Below are positions 42,526 through 52,153 of a stretch of 64,000 nt of DNA, piece after piece. Position numbers and translations under genes: made by a program. The notes beneath the pieces are model-generated. The model was not told the origin of the DNA. It saw only the letters and a program-made list of their open reading frames with translations, and made no database searches. Each line of letters begins with the position of its first letter. Position 1 is the first letter of the stretch. This DNA comes from Streptomyces thermolilacinus SPC6. Lineage in GTDB: Bacteria; Actinomycetota; Actinomycetes; Streptomycetales; Streptomycetaceae. Location: NCBI RefSeq assembly GCF_000478605.2, contig NZ_ASHX02000001.1, forward strand, positions 5,099,001 through 5,163,000, in the 5' to 3' direction.

Positions 42526-43707
42526 ATGACCCATGGACCGCTGTCCCAGCCCCCGTCCCTTCCCCCGTCGTCCCAGGACCTGCCCCTGCCCGTCGTCCTC
42601 GCCGGAGCCCGCGGCCACGGCCGCTGGCACCTGAGCAACATCCGCCGCCTCGCCGACGCCGGGCTCGTACGGCTGGTGGGCGTCTGCGAGCTCGACCCGC
42701 TCGGCCCGTCCGAGCTGTACGGGTTCGAAGGCGTCGCCCAGTCCGACGACTTCGGCGCCCTCCTCGACGCGACCGGCGCCCGCGCCGCCGTCGTGTGCAC
42801 CCCCATCGACACCCACACCGACCTGGCGCTCACCGCCGCCCGGCGCGGCGTGCACCTCCTCCTGGAGAAGCCGCCCGCGCCGTCCTTCGCGGAGTTCCGC
42901 CGCCTGTCCGACGGGGTGCGCCTGGCGGGCACCGCCTGCCAGATCGGCTTCCAGTCGCTCGGCTCGCACGCCCTGGCCGCCATCGCGGGGCTGGTCGCGG
43001 ACGGCGCCATCGGGGAGGTCACCGGCATCGGCGCCGCCGGGGCGTGGGCCCGCGACGAGGCGTACTTCCGGCGCTCCCCGTGGGCCGGGAAGCGCAGGCT
43101 GAACGGCACCGACGTGGTCGACGGGGTCCTGACCAACCCGCTCGCCCACGCCGTCGCCACCGCCCTGGCGCTCGACGGCAGCCCCTTCGCCGAGGACGTC
43201 GCCGACCTGGAACTGGAGCTGGCCCGCGCCAACGGCATCGAGGCCGACGACACCTCCTGCCTGCGCGTCACCACCGCGCGCGGCACCCGCGTCACCGCCG
43301 CCGTCACCCTCTGCGCCGAGAAGCCCGGCGACCCGTACGTCCTCGTCCACGGCCGCCACGGCCGGATCACCTTCTGGTACAAGCAGGACCGCGTCCTCCT
43401 CCAGCGCGCAGGGCACGGGCCCGTCGAGACCGAACACGGCCGCACCGACCTCCTGGAGAACCTGGTCCACCACGTCGTGGACGGCGACGAACTGCTCGTA
43501 CCGCCCGACCGGACCGGAGCCTTCATGCGAGTCGTCGAAGCCGTCCGCACCGCACCCGAGCCGCGCGCCCTGCCGATGTCCGACTGGTACGCGGAGGAGA
43601 CGGCCGACGGGACGCGGCGGCGGATCGTGAAGGGCGTCGACGACCTCGTCCACACGAGCGCCGAGACCCTCTCCCTCTTCTCCGAGCTGGAGGGGGACCG
43701 CCGATGA
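42526..43707 (+). CDS. Gfo/Idh/MocA-family oxidoreductase
   Basis: 393 residues. The N-terminal Rossmann region (VVLAGARGHGRWHL at about 26-39, VVCTPIDTHTDLAL, LLLEKPPAP) keeps the EKP motif of the family. Members oxidise or reduce sugars using NAD(P); L-arabinose/galactose 1-dehydrogenases belong here, which would suit the arabinonate route, but glycoside-processing relatives are also common. ATG 42526 has AAGGGG 8 bases upstream; GTG 42517 is the alternative. Its stop overlaps the DUF6807 gene, so the two are coupled. Confidence 0.85.
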   Translation: MTHGPLSQPPSLPPSSQDLPLPVVLAGARGHGRWHLSNIRRLADAGLVRLVGVCELDPLGPSELYGFEGVAQSDDFGALLDATGARAAVVCTPIDTHTDLALTAARRGVHLLLEKPPAPSFAEFRRLSDGVRLAGTACQIGFQSLGSHALAAIAGLVADGAIGEVTGIGAAGAWARDEAYFRRSPWAGKRRLNGTDVVDGVLTNPLAHAVATALALDGSPFAEDVADLELELARANGIEADDTSCLRVTTARGTRVTAAVTLCAEKPGDPYVLVHGRHGRITFWYKQDRVLLQRAGHGPVETEHGRTDLLENLVHHVVDGDELLVPPDRTGAFMRVVEAVRTAPEPRALPMSDWYAEETADGTRRRIVKGVDDLVHTSAETLSLFSELEGDRR

Positions 43708-44543
43708 CGCCCCCGCTTGTCCTGCGCTGCGCCGGTCGCGCCGTCGGCCACTACGTCCACCCGGCGGACCTGCCCGCCCGGCTCTCCCCGCGCCCGTACC
43801 TCCACCCCGTCACGACCCTGCGCGGCACCCCCGTCACCGAGGAGCGCCCCGCCGACCACCTCCACCACCTCGGCGTGTCCATCGCCGTACCGGACGTGGC
43901 GGGCCGGAACTTCTGGGGCGGCCGCACCTTCGTCCGCGACCAGGGCCCCACCGAGCTCGACAACCACGGCGAGCAGCGCCACACGGGCTTCAAACTGCGC
44001 GACCCGGACGGCTTCGTGGAGGACCTCGTCTGGACCTCCGCCGGTACGGTCCTGCTGCGGGAGCGCCGAACGGTCGCCGTGACCCCGCTGACGGCCGACG
44101 CCTGGGCGCTCGACCTCACCTTCGCGCTCACCAACCCGGGCGGCGACGAGGTGTCCATCGGCTCCCCGGCCACCAACGGCCGGCCGGGCGCCGGGTACGG
44201 CGGCTTCTTCTGGCGCGCCCCCAAGGACCCTGACGGGCCCCCGGACGTGTTCACGGAGGGCGCCGAGGGCGAGGACGCCGTCCACGGCCGGACCGCCGGC
44301 TGGCTGGCGCTGCGCGGGCGGGACTGGACGCTCGTGTTCGCCGGGGCCACCGCCGACACCCGCCGCGACCCGTGGTTCGTCCGCACCGGCGAGTACCCGG
44401 GCGTCGGCTCGTCCCTCGCCTGGGCGGCGCGGCTGCCCGTGCCCGCGGGCGGCACCGTCGTACGCCGCGTCGTCACCGTCGTCGCCGACGGCCGCCTCGA
44501 CCGGGCGGCGGCGGCCGCGCTCGTACGGAAGGCGCTGTCATGA
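43704..44543 (+). CDS. DUF6807 (PmoA-like) protein
   Basis: 279 residues. The conserved pattern HPVTTLRG...TEERPADHLHHLGV and GGRTFVRDQGPTELDNHGEQRH, then WRAPK and W-x-FAG..., is that of DUF6807, often misnamed methane oxygenase PmoA. The many histidines hint at a metal or carbohydrate site. Members commonly sit in polysaccharide utilisation clusters beside Gfo/Idh/MocA genes, exactly as here. Reaction unknown. ATGA overlaps at both ends. Confidence 0.8.
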   Translation: MTPPLVLRCAGRAVGHYVHPADLPARLSPRPYLHPVTTLRGTPVTEERPADHLHHLGVSIAVPDVAGRNFWGGRTFVRDQGPTELDNHGEQRHTGFKLRDPDGFVEDLVWTSAGTVLLRERRTVAVTPLTADAWALDLTFALTNPGGDEVSIGSPATNGRPGAGYGGFFWRAPKDPDGPPDVFTEGAEGEDAVHGRTAGWLALRGRDWTLVFAGATADTRRDPWFVRTGEYPGVGSSLAWAARLPVPAGGTVVRRVVTVVADGRLDRAAAAALVRKALS

Positions 44544-46156
44544 CCGAGCCCCGTACGGACACGGCCCCGGCCCGCCCGAGCACGGCCCCGGCCCGGCCCT
44601 TCGGCACCGACCGGCCCACCGGCACCGACCACCGCCCCGTCCACCGCGCCGACCAGGGCGACGGCACCTACCGCAACCCGGTCCTCGCCGCCGACTGGTC
44701 CGACCCGGACGTCATCGCGGTCGGCGACGACTTCTACCTGACCGCGTCCAGCTTCGGCCGCGCCCCCGGACTGCCGCTGCTGCACTCCCGCGACCTGGTC
44801 AACTGGACGCTCGTCGGCCACGCCCTCGAACGGCTCGAACCCGCCGCCGAGTTCGCCGCGCCCCGCCACGACGCCGGGGTGTGGGCGCCCAGCCTGCGCC
44901 ACGCCGACGGGCGGTTCTGGATCTTCTGGGGCGACCCCGACCACGGGATCCACCAGGTCAGCGCCGAGGACATCCGGGGCCCGTGGACCGCGCCGCACCT
45001 GCTCAAGGCGGGCAAGGGCCTGATCGACCCGTGCCCCCTGTGGGACGAGGAGACCGGTGAGGCGTACCTCGTGCACGCCTGGGCGAAGTCCAGGGCCGGG
45101 GTGAAGAACCGGCTCACCGGCCACCGGATGAGCCGCGACGGCCGCACCCTCCTCGACGAGGGCACGATCGTCGTGGACGGCGACCGCGTCCCCGGCTGGT
45201 TCACCCTAGAAGGGCCCAAGCTGTACCGGCACGACGGCTGGTTCTGGATCCTCGCGCCCGCCGGGGGAGTGGAGACCGGCTGGCAGGGCGCCTTCCGGTC
45301 GCGGGAGTTCACCGGACCGTACGAGGAGCGGATCGTCCTCGCCCAGGGCGGCACCGACGTCAACGGCCCCCACCAGGGCGGCTGGGTGCGCACCCCGGCG
45401 GGCGAGGACTGGTTCCTGCACTTCCAGGCCCGGGGCCCGTACGGCAGGGTCGTCCACCTCCAGCCCATGGCGTGGGACGACGACGGGTGGCCGGTCATGG
45501 GCGACCGGGGCGAGCCGGTCCTCCGGCACCGCAAACCGGCCGCGCCGCCGCAGCCGGTCGCGGCGCCCGCGACCGACGACGCCTTCCCCGGCGGCCGGTT
45601 CGGTCCGCAGTGGCAGTGGACCGCCAACCCCCGGCCCGGCTGGACCACCGGGCACGGCGGCGACGGGCTGCGCCTGACCTGCGTCCGCACCGGCGACGCG
45701 CACGACCTGCGGCTGCTGCCGCACGTCCTGACGCAGCGGCTGCCCGCCGAGACGTTCACCGCCGAGGTCGGCCTGGTGCTGGAGAGCACCGAGCCGGGTG
45801 CGCGGGCCGGGCTCGCCGTGCTGGGCGACGCGTTCTCGTGGATCGGCCTGGAGCGCGGCGCCGACGGGGCCGTACACCTGGTGCACCGGTTCGCGGAACC
45901 CGTGGCGGAGGCGGAACGGGACGCCGCCCCGCCACGGCCGGCGCCGGACGGGCGCGTACGGCTGCGGGTGGAGGTGACGGCCGGGGCGCGCTGCCGGTTC
46001 ACGGCCGACACCGGGGACGGCCCGCGGCCGTCCGGGCCCGTGTTCGCCGCCACCCCGTGGCGGTGGGTCGGCGCGCTGCTCGGCCTGTTCGCGGCGGCGC
46101 CGCCCGGGCCGGGGAGCGGCGGGACCGCCGAGTTCACCGGCTTCCGGATCACCTGA
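44540..46156 (+). CDS. GH43 family glycoside hydrolase (beta-xylosidase/arabinofuranosidase type)
   Basis: 538 residues, no signal peptide, so intracellular. The five-bladed propeller (about 45-345) has the base Asp55 (SDPDV), the modulator Asp164 (LIDPCP) and the acid Glu224 (FTLEGPK). A beta-sandwich of the kind seen in GH43 subfamilies 10-12 follows (about 360-538). Likely removes xylose, arabinose or galactose from imported oligosaccharides. A Pro/Thr-rich N-terminal 35 residues precede the domain. Overlaps the DUF6807 stop. Confidence 0.88.
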   Translation: MTEPRTDTAPARPSTAPARPFGTDRPTGTDHRPVHRADQGDGTYRNPVLAADWSDPDVIAVGDDFYLTASSFGRAPGLPLLHSRDLVNWTLVGHALERLEPAAEFAAPRHDAGVWAPSLRHADGRFWIFWGDPDHGIHQVSAEDIRGPWTAPHLLKAGKGLIDPCPLWDEETGEAYLVHAWAKSRAGVKNRLTGHRMSRDGRTLLDEGTIVVDGDRVPGWFTLEGPKLYRHDGWFWILAPAGGVETGWQGAFRSREFTGPYEERIVLAQGGTDVNGPHQGGWVRTPAGEDWFLHFQARGPYGRVVHLQPMAWDDDGWPVMGDRGEPVLRHRKPAAPPQPVAAPATDDAFPGGRFGPQWQWTANPRPGWTTGHGGDGLRLTCVRTGDAHDLRLLPHVLTQRLPAETFTAEVGLVLESTEPGARAGLAVLGDAFSWIGLERGADGAVHLVHRFAEPVAEAERDAAPPRPAPDGRVRLRVEVTAGARCRFTADTGDGPRPSGPVFAATPWRWVGALLGLFAAAPPGPGSGGTAEFTGFRIT

Positions 46157-46309
46157 ACGCCCCCGGGCCCCGGGGCACCCGGCGCCCCCGGCTTCCGGGT
46201 CACCCGGCGCCCCGGCGTCCGCACCATCAGAACCACCCGCACCACCCGCACCACCCCCCAGAAGGACATCCACCGCACGACCCGCAACGCGAAAGAAGAG
46301 AGAGCCGAC

Positions 46310-47650
46310 ATGACCATCTCCAGAAGCCTCAGAGGACGCGCGGCCACCGCCGTCGCCCTGACCGCCACGCTCGCGCTCACCGCCACCGCCTGCGGTGACG
46401 ACGGCAGCGGCGGCGCCGGCGCCGAGGGCTCGGGCACGGGCACCATCACCTTCTGGGACAACAACGGCGGCGTGCGGACCGCCGTCTGGCAGGAGATCAT
46501 CAAGGACTTCGAGGCCAAGAACCCCGGTATCAAGGTCAAGTACGTCCCGATCCCCAGCGAGGACGTCCAGTCGAAGTACGACACGGCCATCGCGGGCGGC
46601 GGCCTGCCCGACGTGGGCGGTGTCGGCGCGGCCTACCTGGCGAACATGGTCGCGCAGAACGCCCTCGACCCGGTCGGCGAGCGCATCGAGGGCTCCTCCC
46701 TGAAGGGCAAGCTCGTCCCCGGCATGGTCGAGTCGGTCAAGTCGGCGGGCGGGCGCGGCGACGAGATGTACTCGGTGCCGACCTCCGCCAGCAACGGCGT
46801 CCTCTACTACCGGACCGACCTGTTCAAGGCGGCCGGCCTCCCGGCGCCCACCACGTGGGAGGCGTTCTACACGGCCGCCGGGAAGCTGACCGACGCCAAG
46901 AACAACAAGTTCGGCTACACGATCCGCGGCGGCGCCGGTTCCATCGCCCAGGCCCTGGACGCGATGTACGGCCAGTCCGGCATCACCGAGTTCTGGAACG
47001 GCGACAAGACGACCGTCAACGACCCGAAGAACGTCGCCGCGCTGGAGAAGTACGTCGGCCTGTACAAGAAGGCCACGCCCGAGGCCGACGTCAACAACGA
47101 CTTCAAGAAGATGAACGCCCAGTTCGACTCGGGCTCCATCGCCATGATGAACCACAACCTGGGCTCCTACACGGACCACGTGAAGGCCCTCGGCACCGAC
47201 AAGTTCGCCGGGATACCCAACCCGACCGGGCCGGACGGCGTCCGCGTCCAGGTGTCCAACCCGGTCGACGGCCTCGGCCTCTTCCGCACCAGCGAGAACA
47301 AGGCCGCGGCGTGGAAGTTCATCGAGTTCGCCGCCTCGCACGAGTCGAACAGCAAGTGGAACGAGTCGGCGGGCGCCATCCCGGCCAACACGGAGGCGGC
47401 GAACGACCCGTGGCTGGATAAGGCCCAGGCCACCAAGCTCGGCGCGCAGGCCCTCAACGACGGCTCCACCAAGATCGTCCAGCTGCCGTACTACCTGCCC
47501 GACTGGAACAAGATCAGCAAGTCGGAGAACGAGCCGAACTTCCAGAAGGTGCTGCTCGGCGCGATGACGGCCAAGGAGTTCCTGGACACCATCGCCAAGC
47601 AGCTCAACGAGGCGCAGGCCGAGTGGAACACGCAGTTCAAGAAGGACTGA
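46310..47650 (+). CDS. Sugar-binding lipoprotein of the ABC transporter
   Basis: 446 residues with a lipoprotein signal (LTATAC, lipidated Cys28), then a GSG linker and a family 1 solute-binding fold (ITFWDNNGG, PDVGGVGAAYLANM, SNGVLYYRTDLFKAAGLPAPTTWEAF). It belongs with the two permeases 4-5 kb upstream. The 153-bp gap before it has repeats of ACCACCCGC. Usual role: capturing pectin- or hemicellulose-derived oligosaccharides outside the membrane. Confidence 0.92.
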   Translation: MTISRSLRGRAATAVALTATLALTATACGDDGSGGAGAEGSGTGTITFWDNNGGVRTAVWQEIIKDFEAKNPGIKVKYVPIPSEDVQSKYDTAIAGGGLPDVGGVGAAYLANMVAQNALDPVGERIEGSSLKGKLVPGMVESVKSAGGRGDEMYSVPTSASNGVLYYRTDLFKAAGLPAPTTWEAFYTAAGKLTDAKNNKFGYTIRGGAGSIAQALDAMYGQSGITEFWNGDKTTVNDPKNVAALEKYVGLYKKATPEADVNNDFKKMNAQFDSGSIAMMNHNLGSYTDHVKALGTDKFAGIPNPTGPDGVRVQVSNPVDGLGLFRTSENKAAAWKFIEFAASHESNSKWNESAGAIPANTEAANDPWLDKAQATKLGAQALNDGSTKIVQLPYYLPDWNKISKSENEPNFQKVLLGAMTAKEFLDTIAKQLNEAQAEWNTQFKKD

Positions 47651-47664
47651 CGTCCCCCAGGACC

Positions 47665-47701
47665 GGCCGGCGGCGGTCCGGGTCGCGCCCCGCCGCCGGC
47701 C
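47665..47701 (+). terminator. Terminator after the sugar-binding protein gene
   Basis: A perfect 12-bp stem (47665-47676 with 47690-47701), 13-base loop. The following about 70 bp to 47780 are strongly C+T-rich. Confidence 0.75.
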
Positions 47702-47802
47702 ACATCATCCGGTGCTCCACCTCCCGCACCTCACACAGCTCCTGCACCTTCCGCACCTCCTGTCCCTCCACCCCCTCCGGTACGAGAGCGAGGCACGACG
47801 AC

Positions 47803-48663
47803 GTGTCCCTGAGCCGCAGACAGACCATGGCGGCGCTCGCCGCCCTCCCCGTGGCGGGTGCGGCCGCCACCCCTCCGGCGGCGGCCGCCACCCACCCGGC
47901 CGCCGCCGCCGGACAGGCCGCCCCCGGCCACCGGCCCCGCCCGGCCCTGTACATCGCGGGCGACTCGACGGCGGCGCAGAAGTACGCCCCCGCCGCCCCG
48001 GAGACCGGCTGGGGCATGGCCCTGCCGTTCTTCCTCACCCCGCACCTGCGGGTCGCCAACCACGCGATGAACGGCCGCAGTTCGAAGAGCTTCATCGACG
48101 AGGGCCGGCTCGACCCGATCCTCGCGGACATCCGCCCGGGCGACCTGCTCCTCGTCCAGTTCGGGCACAACGACCAGAAGTCCGAGGACCCGGCCCGGTA
48201 CACCGAGCCGTGGACCACCTACCGGGAGCACCTCCTCCGGTACGTCTCCGGGGCGCGCGCCCGGGGCGCCCGGCCGGTGCTGCTCACCTCCGTGGAGCGG
48301 CGCAGGTTCGACGCGGCGGGCCGCGCGGTCACCTCCCACGGGGAGTACCCGGCCGCCATGCGCGCCCTCGCGGCCGAGCACGACGTGCCGCTCGTGGACG
48401 TCCAGGCCGCGTCGCTCGCCGAGTGGCAGCGGCTGGGGCCCGAGCGCTCGAAGGCGTACTTCAACTGGCTGGCGCCCGGCGAGTCGCCCAACTACCCGGA
48501 CGGCCGCCAGGACAACACGCACTTCCGGCCCGTCGGCGCCGTCGAGGTCGCCCGCATGGTGGCCCGGGGCCTGCTCGCCGGGGGCCTGCTCCGGCCCGGG
48601 GACGTACGCCGTCTCGACGAGGAGGTCCCGGCCGACCGGATCACCTGGCCGCCCGCCGCCTGA
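47803..48663 (+). CDS. Rhamnogalacturonan acetylesterase-like SGNH hydrolase (CE12)
   Basis: 286 residues with a Tat-like start (MSLSRRQTMAALAAL). The SGNH blocks are GDST (nucleophile Ser55), GHND and a C-terminal DNTH. The wording (IAGDSTAAQ, FGHNDQK, QDNTHF) is typical of rhamnogalacturonan acetylesterases that deacetylate pectin side regions. Secreted before the pectate lyase, it is the first of three extracellular pectin enzymes. The GTG at 47803 is the first start in a poor ribosome-site context. Confidence 0.88.
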   Translation: MSLSRRQTMAALAALPVAGAAATPPAAAATHPAAAAGQAAPGHRPRPALYIAGDSTAAQKYAPAAPETGWGMALPFFLTPHLRVANHAMNGRSSKSFIDEGRLDPILADIRPGDLLLVQFGHNDQKSEDPARYTEPWTTYREHLLRYVSGARARGARPVLLTSVERRRFDAAGRAVTSHGEYPAAMRALAAEHDVPLVDVQAASLAEWQRLGPERSKAYFNWLAPGESPNYPDGRQDNTHFRPVGAVEVARMVARGLLAGGLLRPGDVRRLDEEVPADRITWPPAA

Positions 48664-48702
48664 CCCGCCCCACCCCCCTTCCCTCCCTTGTCAGGAGCCG
48701 CA

Positions 48703-50103
48703 ATGCGCACCAACGAATGTCATGCTCAGGTCATTAGACGGCGTGCTGTGGCGTCGGCCGTCCGCCGCACCGCCCTGGTGCTCTCCCTCACGGCCGTCAC
48801 CGCCCTCGCCGCCCCCGCGGCCACCGCCGCGCCCGTCCCCGCCTCCGCCTCGGCCTCCGCCGACGGCGCCGCCGCCACCGGTGCCGCGTGGAGCCACGGG
48901 ACCGGCCGGGACCTCGCCCGCCAGACGCTGCCCGCCGGTGACGGCTGGGCCTCCGCCGACGGCGGCACCACCGGAGGCGCCGCAGCCGACGCGGCGCACG
49001 TTCACACGGTCACCACCTGGGCCCAGTTCCGCGCCGCGCTCGCGGCGGGCGGCGACGCGCCGAAGATCATCCGTGTGGTCGGCACCCTGAACGCCACCGA
49101 GGGCGGCTGCGAGAGCTTCGAGGCGCCCGGCTACGACTTCGACCAGTACCTCGCCGACTACGACCCGGCCGTCTGGGGCTACGACCGCGAGGTCAGCGGC
49201 CCGCAGGAGGACCTCCGAGCCGCCTCCGCGAAGAACCAGGACCAGGCCATCAAGGCGTACGTCCCGTCCAACACGACCATCGTCGGCGTGGGCCGGAACG
49301 CCGGGATCACCGGCGCCAGCCTCCAGGTCAAGGGCGTCAACAACGTCATCGTCCGCAACCTCACGCTGGAGAGCCCGCTCGACTGCTTCCCCCAGTGGGA
49401 CCCCACGGACGGCGCGACCGGCGCGTGGAACTCCGAGTACGACGCGATGGTCGTGTACGGCTCCAGCCATGTGTGGATCGACCACAACACGTTCACCGAC
49501 GGCCGGTACCCGGACAGCTCCCTGCCCCGCTACTACGGCGAGCTGTACCAGCAGCACGACGGCGAGCTGGACATCGTGCGCGGCGCGGACCTGGTGACCG
49601 CGTCCTGGAACGTGTTCGCCGACCACGACAAGACCCTGATGATCGGCAACAGCGACAGCGCGGGCGCCACCGACCGGGGCAAGCTGCGCGTCACCCTCCA
49701 CCACAACCTGTTCAGCAACGTGGTCGAGCGGGCGCCGCGCGTCCGGTTCGGCCAGGTGGACACGTACAACAACCACTACGTCATCCCGGCGGACGGCTAC
49801 GCGTACAGCTTCGGCATCGGCGCCGAGTCGCGGCTGGTGGCGGAGAAGAACTCGTTCCGGCTGCCGGAGGGCGTACCGGCCGGGAAGATCCTCAAGAAGT
49901 GGAAGGAGGCCCCGGTCACCGTCGCGGGCAACTACGTCAACGGGCGGTCCGTGGACCTCCTCGCCGCGCACAACACGCAGTTCCCGGGCGAGGTCCTCCA
50001 GCCGGACGCGGGCTGGACGCCCACGCTCCGCACCCGCGTGGACCACCCGCGCGTCCTCCCGGCCCTGGTCACCCACCGCGCAGGGGCGGGCCGCCTCCGC
50101 TGA
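48703..50103 (+). CDS. Pectate lyase (PL1 family), secreted
   Basis: 466 residues with a Sec signal (basic RRRAVASAVRR, hydrophobic core, then AAPAATAA around residue 43). The PL1 parallel beta-helix has NTTIVGVG, VIVRNLTLESP, VWIDHNTFTDG, and the substrate-binding VVERAPRVRFGQV block with the catalytic Arg. It cleaves polygalacturonate by beta-elimination. AGGAG lies 5 bases before the ATG at 48703; an ATG at 48688 in frame lacks one. Confidence 0.93.
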   Translation: MRTNECHAQVIRRRAVASAVRRTALVLSLTAVTALAAPAATAAPVPASASASADGAAATGAAWSHGTGRDLARQTLPAGDGWASADGGTTGGAAADAAHVHTVTTWAQFRAALAAGGDAPKIIRVVGTLNATEGGCESFEAPGYDFDQYLADYDPAVWGYDREVSGPQEDLRAASAKNQDQAIKAYVPSNTTIVGVGRNAGITGASLQVKGVNNVIVRNLTLESPLDCFPQWDPTDGATGAWNSEYDAMVVYGSSHVWIDHNTFTDGRYPDSSLPRYYGELYQQHDGELDIVRGADLVTASWNVFADHDKTLMIGNSDSAGATDRGKLRVTLHHNLFSNVVERAPRVRFGQVDTYNNHYVIPADGYAYSFGIGAESRLVAEKNSFRLPEGVPAGKILKKWKEAPVTVAGNYVNGRSVDLLAAHNTQFPGEVLQPDAGWTPTLRTRVDHPRVLPALVTHRAGAGRLR

Positions 50104-50359
50104 CCGGCCCCCGGTGACCGGCCTCTGTACAGGCCCCGTGCCGCCTCCGGACAGCCGGCGCGGGGCCCCTCCGGCGGCCGCCGCCCCTCGGCACCCCGTG
50201 CCGCCGCCACTCGGCCGTCGCCCCTCGGCACCCGTGTGGCCGTCTCCCGGCCGCCGCCGCCGCTCGGCCTCGGCCGCCGACGGGGCCCGGCTCGACCGAC
50301 CCGGCTCGGGCAGCTCGGCCGCCCCCGGCTCGTACGACCCCACACCGCAAGGAGCAGAC

Positions 50360-51487
50360 ATGTCACCGCTCAGCCGCAGAAGCCTCCTGTGGGCCGGAGC
50401 CGCGGGCTTCGGGACCCTCATCGGGGCCGCGGCCCCCGGGCACGCGACCGCCCCGGTGGCCGAAGGGCACGCCGCCCCCACCGCGCCCTTCGGCCCCTAC
50501 GGCGCCCCCGGCCGCCGCCTCACCCCCCGCACCCTGTACGTGGACCCCGCGGGCCGCGGCGACCACGCGACCGTCCAGGCGGCCGTCGACGCGGCGGGGC
50601 CCGGCCACACGCTGGTCCTGGCGCCCGCCACGTACCGCGAGACCGTCACCGTCCCCGCCACCCACACCGGTCTGACCCTCCTCGGCGCGAGCGGCGACCC
50701 GCGGCGGACGGTCATCGTGTACGACAACGCCGCCGGCACCCCGAAGCCCGACGGCTCCGGCACCTACGGCACGTCCGGCTCGGCCACCACCACGGTCGCC
50801 GCGGCCGGGTTCACCGCGTACCGCGTCACCTTCGCCAACGACTTCCTGCGCGCCGATCACCCGCAGATCACCGCCACGCAGGCCGTCGCGCTGAAGGCGA
50901 CCGGCGACCGGTCGGCGTTCCTCCACTGCCGGTTCCTCGGCCACCAGGACACCCTGTACGCCGACTCCTCCTCCCTGTCGGCGTTCGCCCGGCAGTACTT
51001 CGCGCACTGCTACGCCGAGGGCGACGTGGACTTCGTCTTCGGGCGGGCCACGGCCGTGTTCGAGCACTGCCGGTTCCACACCCTGGCCCGGGACGTGGAC
51101 TTCACCCCGAAGGGCATGGTGTTCGCGCCGTCCACGGCGGTCGCCAACCCGTACGGGTTCCTCGCCGACAGGTGCCGGATCACCAGCGGCGCGGAGGACG
51201 GCGCGTACAAGCTGGCCCGGCCGTGGGTGCCCAGCTCCGATCCGACCGCCCGCCCGTCGCTCGTGGTCCGCGACAGCCTGCTGGGCCCGGGCATCGACGC
51301 GGCTGCGCCGTACACCAACATGCGCGAGCAGTACCCGTGGCAGGCGCAGCGGTTCGCCGAGTACCGCAACTCGGGGCCGGGCGCGAGGGTCCTGGACCCG
51401 GCCCAGCGCCCCCAGCTCACCCGCGCCGAGGCCGCTACGGCGACCCGCGCGACGTACCTGGGGGACTGGAGGCCGTACGCGGACTGA
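50360..51487 (+). CDS. Pectin methylesterase (CE8), Tat-exported
   Basis: 375 residues, start MSPLSRRSLLWAGAAG (twin arginine). CE8 signatures: QAVAL (174-178), GHQDTLYA with catalytic Asp197, VDFVFG with Asp224, and a later RPW. It removes methyl groups from pectin so that the neighbouring lyase can act. AAGGAG lies 5 bases before the ATG. The 256-bp gap upstream is low-complexity C/G sequence without a gene. Confidence 0.93.
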   Translation: MSPLSRRSLLWAGAAGFGTLIGAAAPGHATAPVAEGHAAPTAPFGPYGAPGRRLTPRTLYVDPAGRGDHATVQAAVDAAGPGHTLVLAPATYRETVTVPATHTGLTLLGASGDPRRTVIVYDNAAGTPKPDGSGTYGTSGSATTTVAAAGFTAYRVTFANDFLRADHPQITATQAVALKATGDRSAFLHCRFLGHQDTLYADSSSLSAFARQYFAHCYAEGDVDFVFGRATAVFEHCRFHTLARDVDFTPKGMVFAPSTAVANPYGFLADRCRITSGAEDGAYKLARPWVPSSDPTARPSLVVRDSLLGPGIDAAAPYTNMREQYPWQAQRFAEYRNSGPGARVLDPAQRPQLTRAEAATATRATYLGDWRPYAD

Positions 51488-51530
51488 GGGGCACCGGCCC
51501 GTGAGGGTCTGCCGAGCGGGCGCGGGCGCC

Positions 51531-51959
51531 TCAGTGGCGGGCGCCCGCCCGGCGTTCGTACCGCAGCGCCGCCCAGGTCGCCGCCGCGCCCGCGCCCTCC
51601 CACAGGCCCACGCCCAGGAACCCGGCGGGGGCGCGGCCCGCGACGACGGCGGCGGTGAACACCGCGCAGGTCAGCAGCCGGAACGGCACCGTCCACGCGT
51701 AGAACGCCCGCCAGTCGGAGAGCGCCGCGAGCACGTAGTACACGCCCATGTTCACGGCCGCCATCGACGACGCGGTCAGGAACACCAGGGTGTGGTCGCC
51801 CGCCGCCCGCGCCCCGTCCGGTACGGGATCGAAGCCCATCACCGACAGCAGCGCGTCCGGCGCCGCCAGGCCCACCGCGCCGAGCGCCGCGGCCAGCAGC
51901 CCGAAGACGGCCATGGTCCAGCCGGACAGGGAACGGGGGCGGGACGACAGGCGGCGCAC
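51531..51959 (-). CDS. Small integral membrane protein, unknown
   Basis: 142 residues with about four hydrophobic segments (TMAVFGLLAAALGAVGLA; LVFLTASSMAAVNMGVYYVLA; WTVPFRLLTCAVFTAAVVAG; and a weaker fourth). A GTG start at 51959. No family recognised. It converges with the pectinesterase gene and lies 195 bp downstream of the response regulator on the same strand. Confidence 0.7.
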   Translation of the reverse strand: MRRLSSRPRSLSGWTMAVFGLLAAALGAVGLAAPDALLSVMGFDPVPDGARAAGDHTLVFLTASSMAAVNMGVYYVLAALSDWRAFYAWTVPFRLLTCAVFTAAVVAGRAPAGFLGVGLWEGAGAAATWAALRYERRAGARH

Positions 51960-52082
51960 GGAGCCTCCAAGTGCGGGGAACGGACGGCGAGTCGATGCTC
52001 GCAGGCGTCAACCCGCCACCCGCGCCCGGGTCCCGGCAACAGCCCCGCCCGGCCCCGGAGCCGTCCGCCCGCGCCCGCATCC

Positions 52083-52128
52083 CGGCCTCACGCCCGGCGC
52101 GCGTCCACGGCCTCACGCCCGGCGCGCG
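52083..52128. repeat. 21-bp direct repeat
   Basis: CGGCCTCACGCCCGGCGCGCG is identical at 52083-52103 and 52108-52128, between the response regulator stop and the small membrane protein gene. Confidence 0.75.
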
Positions 52129-52153
52129 CCCCGCCCGGCCCGGCGCCGCGCCC

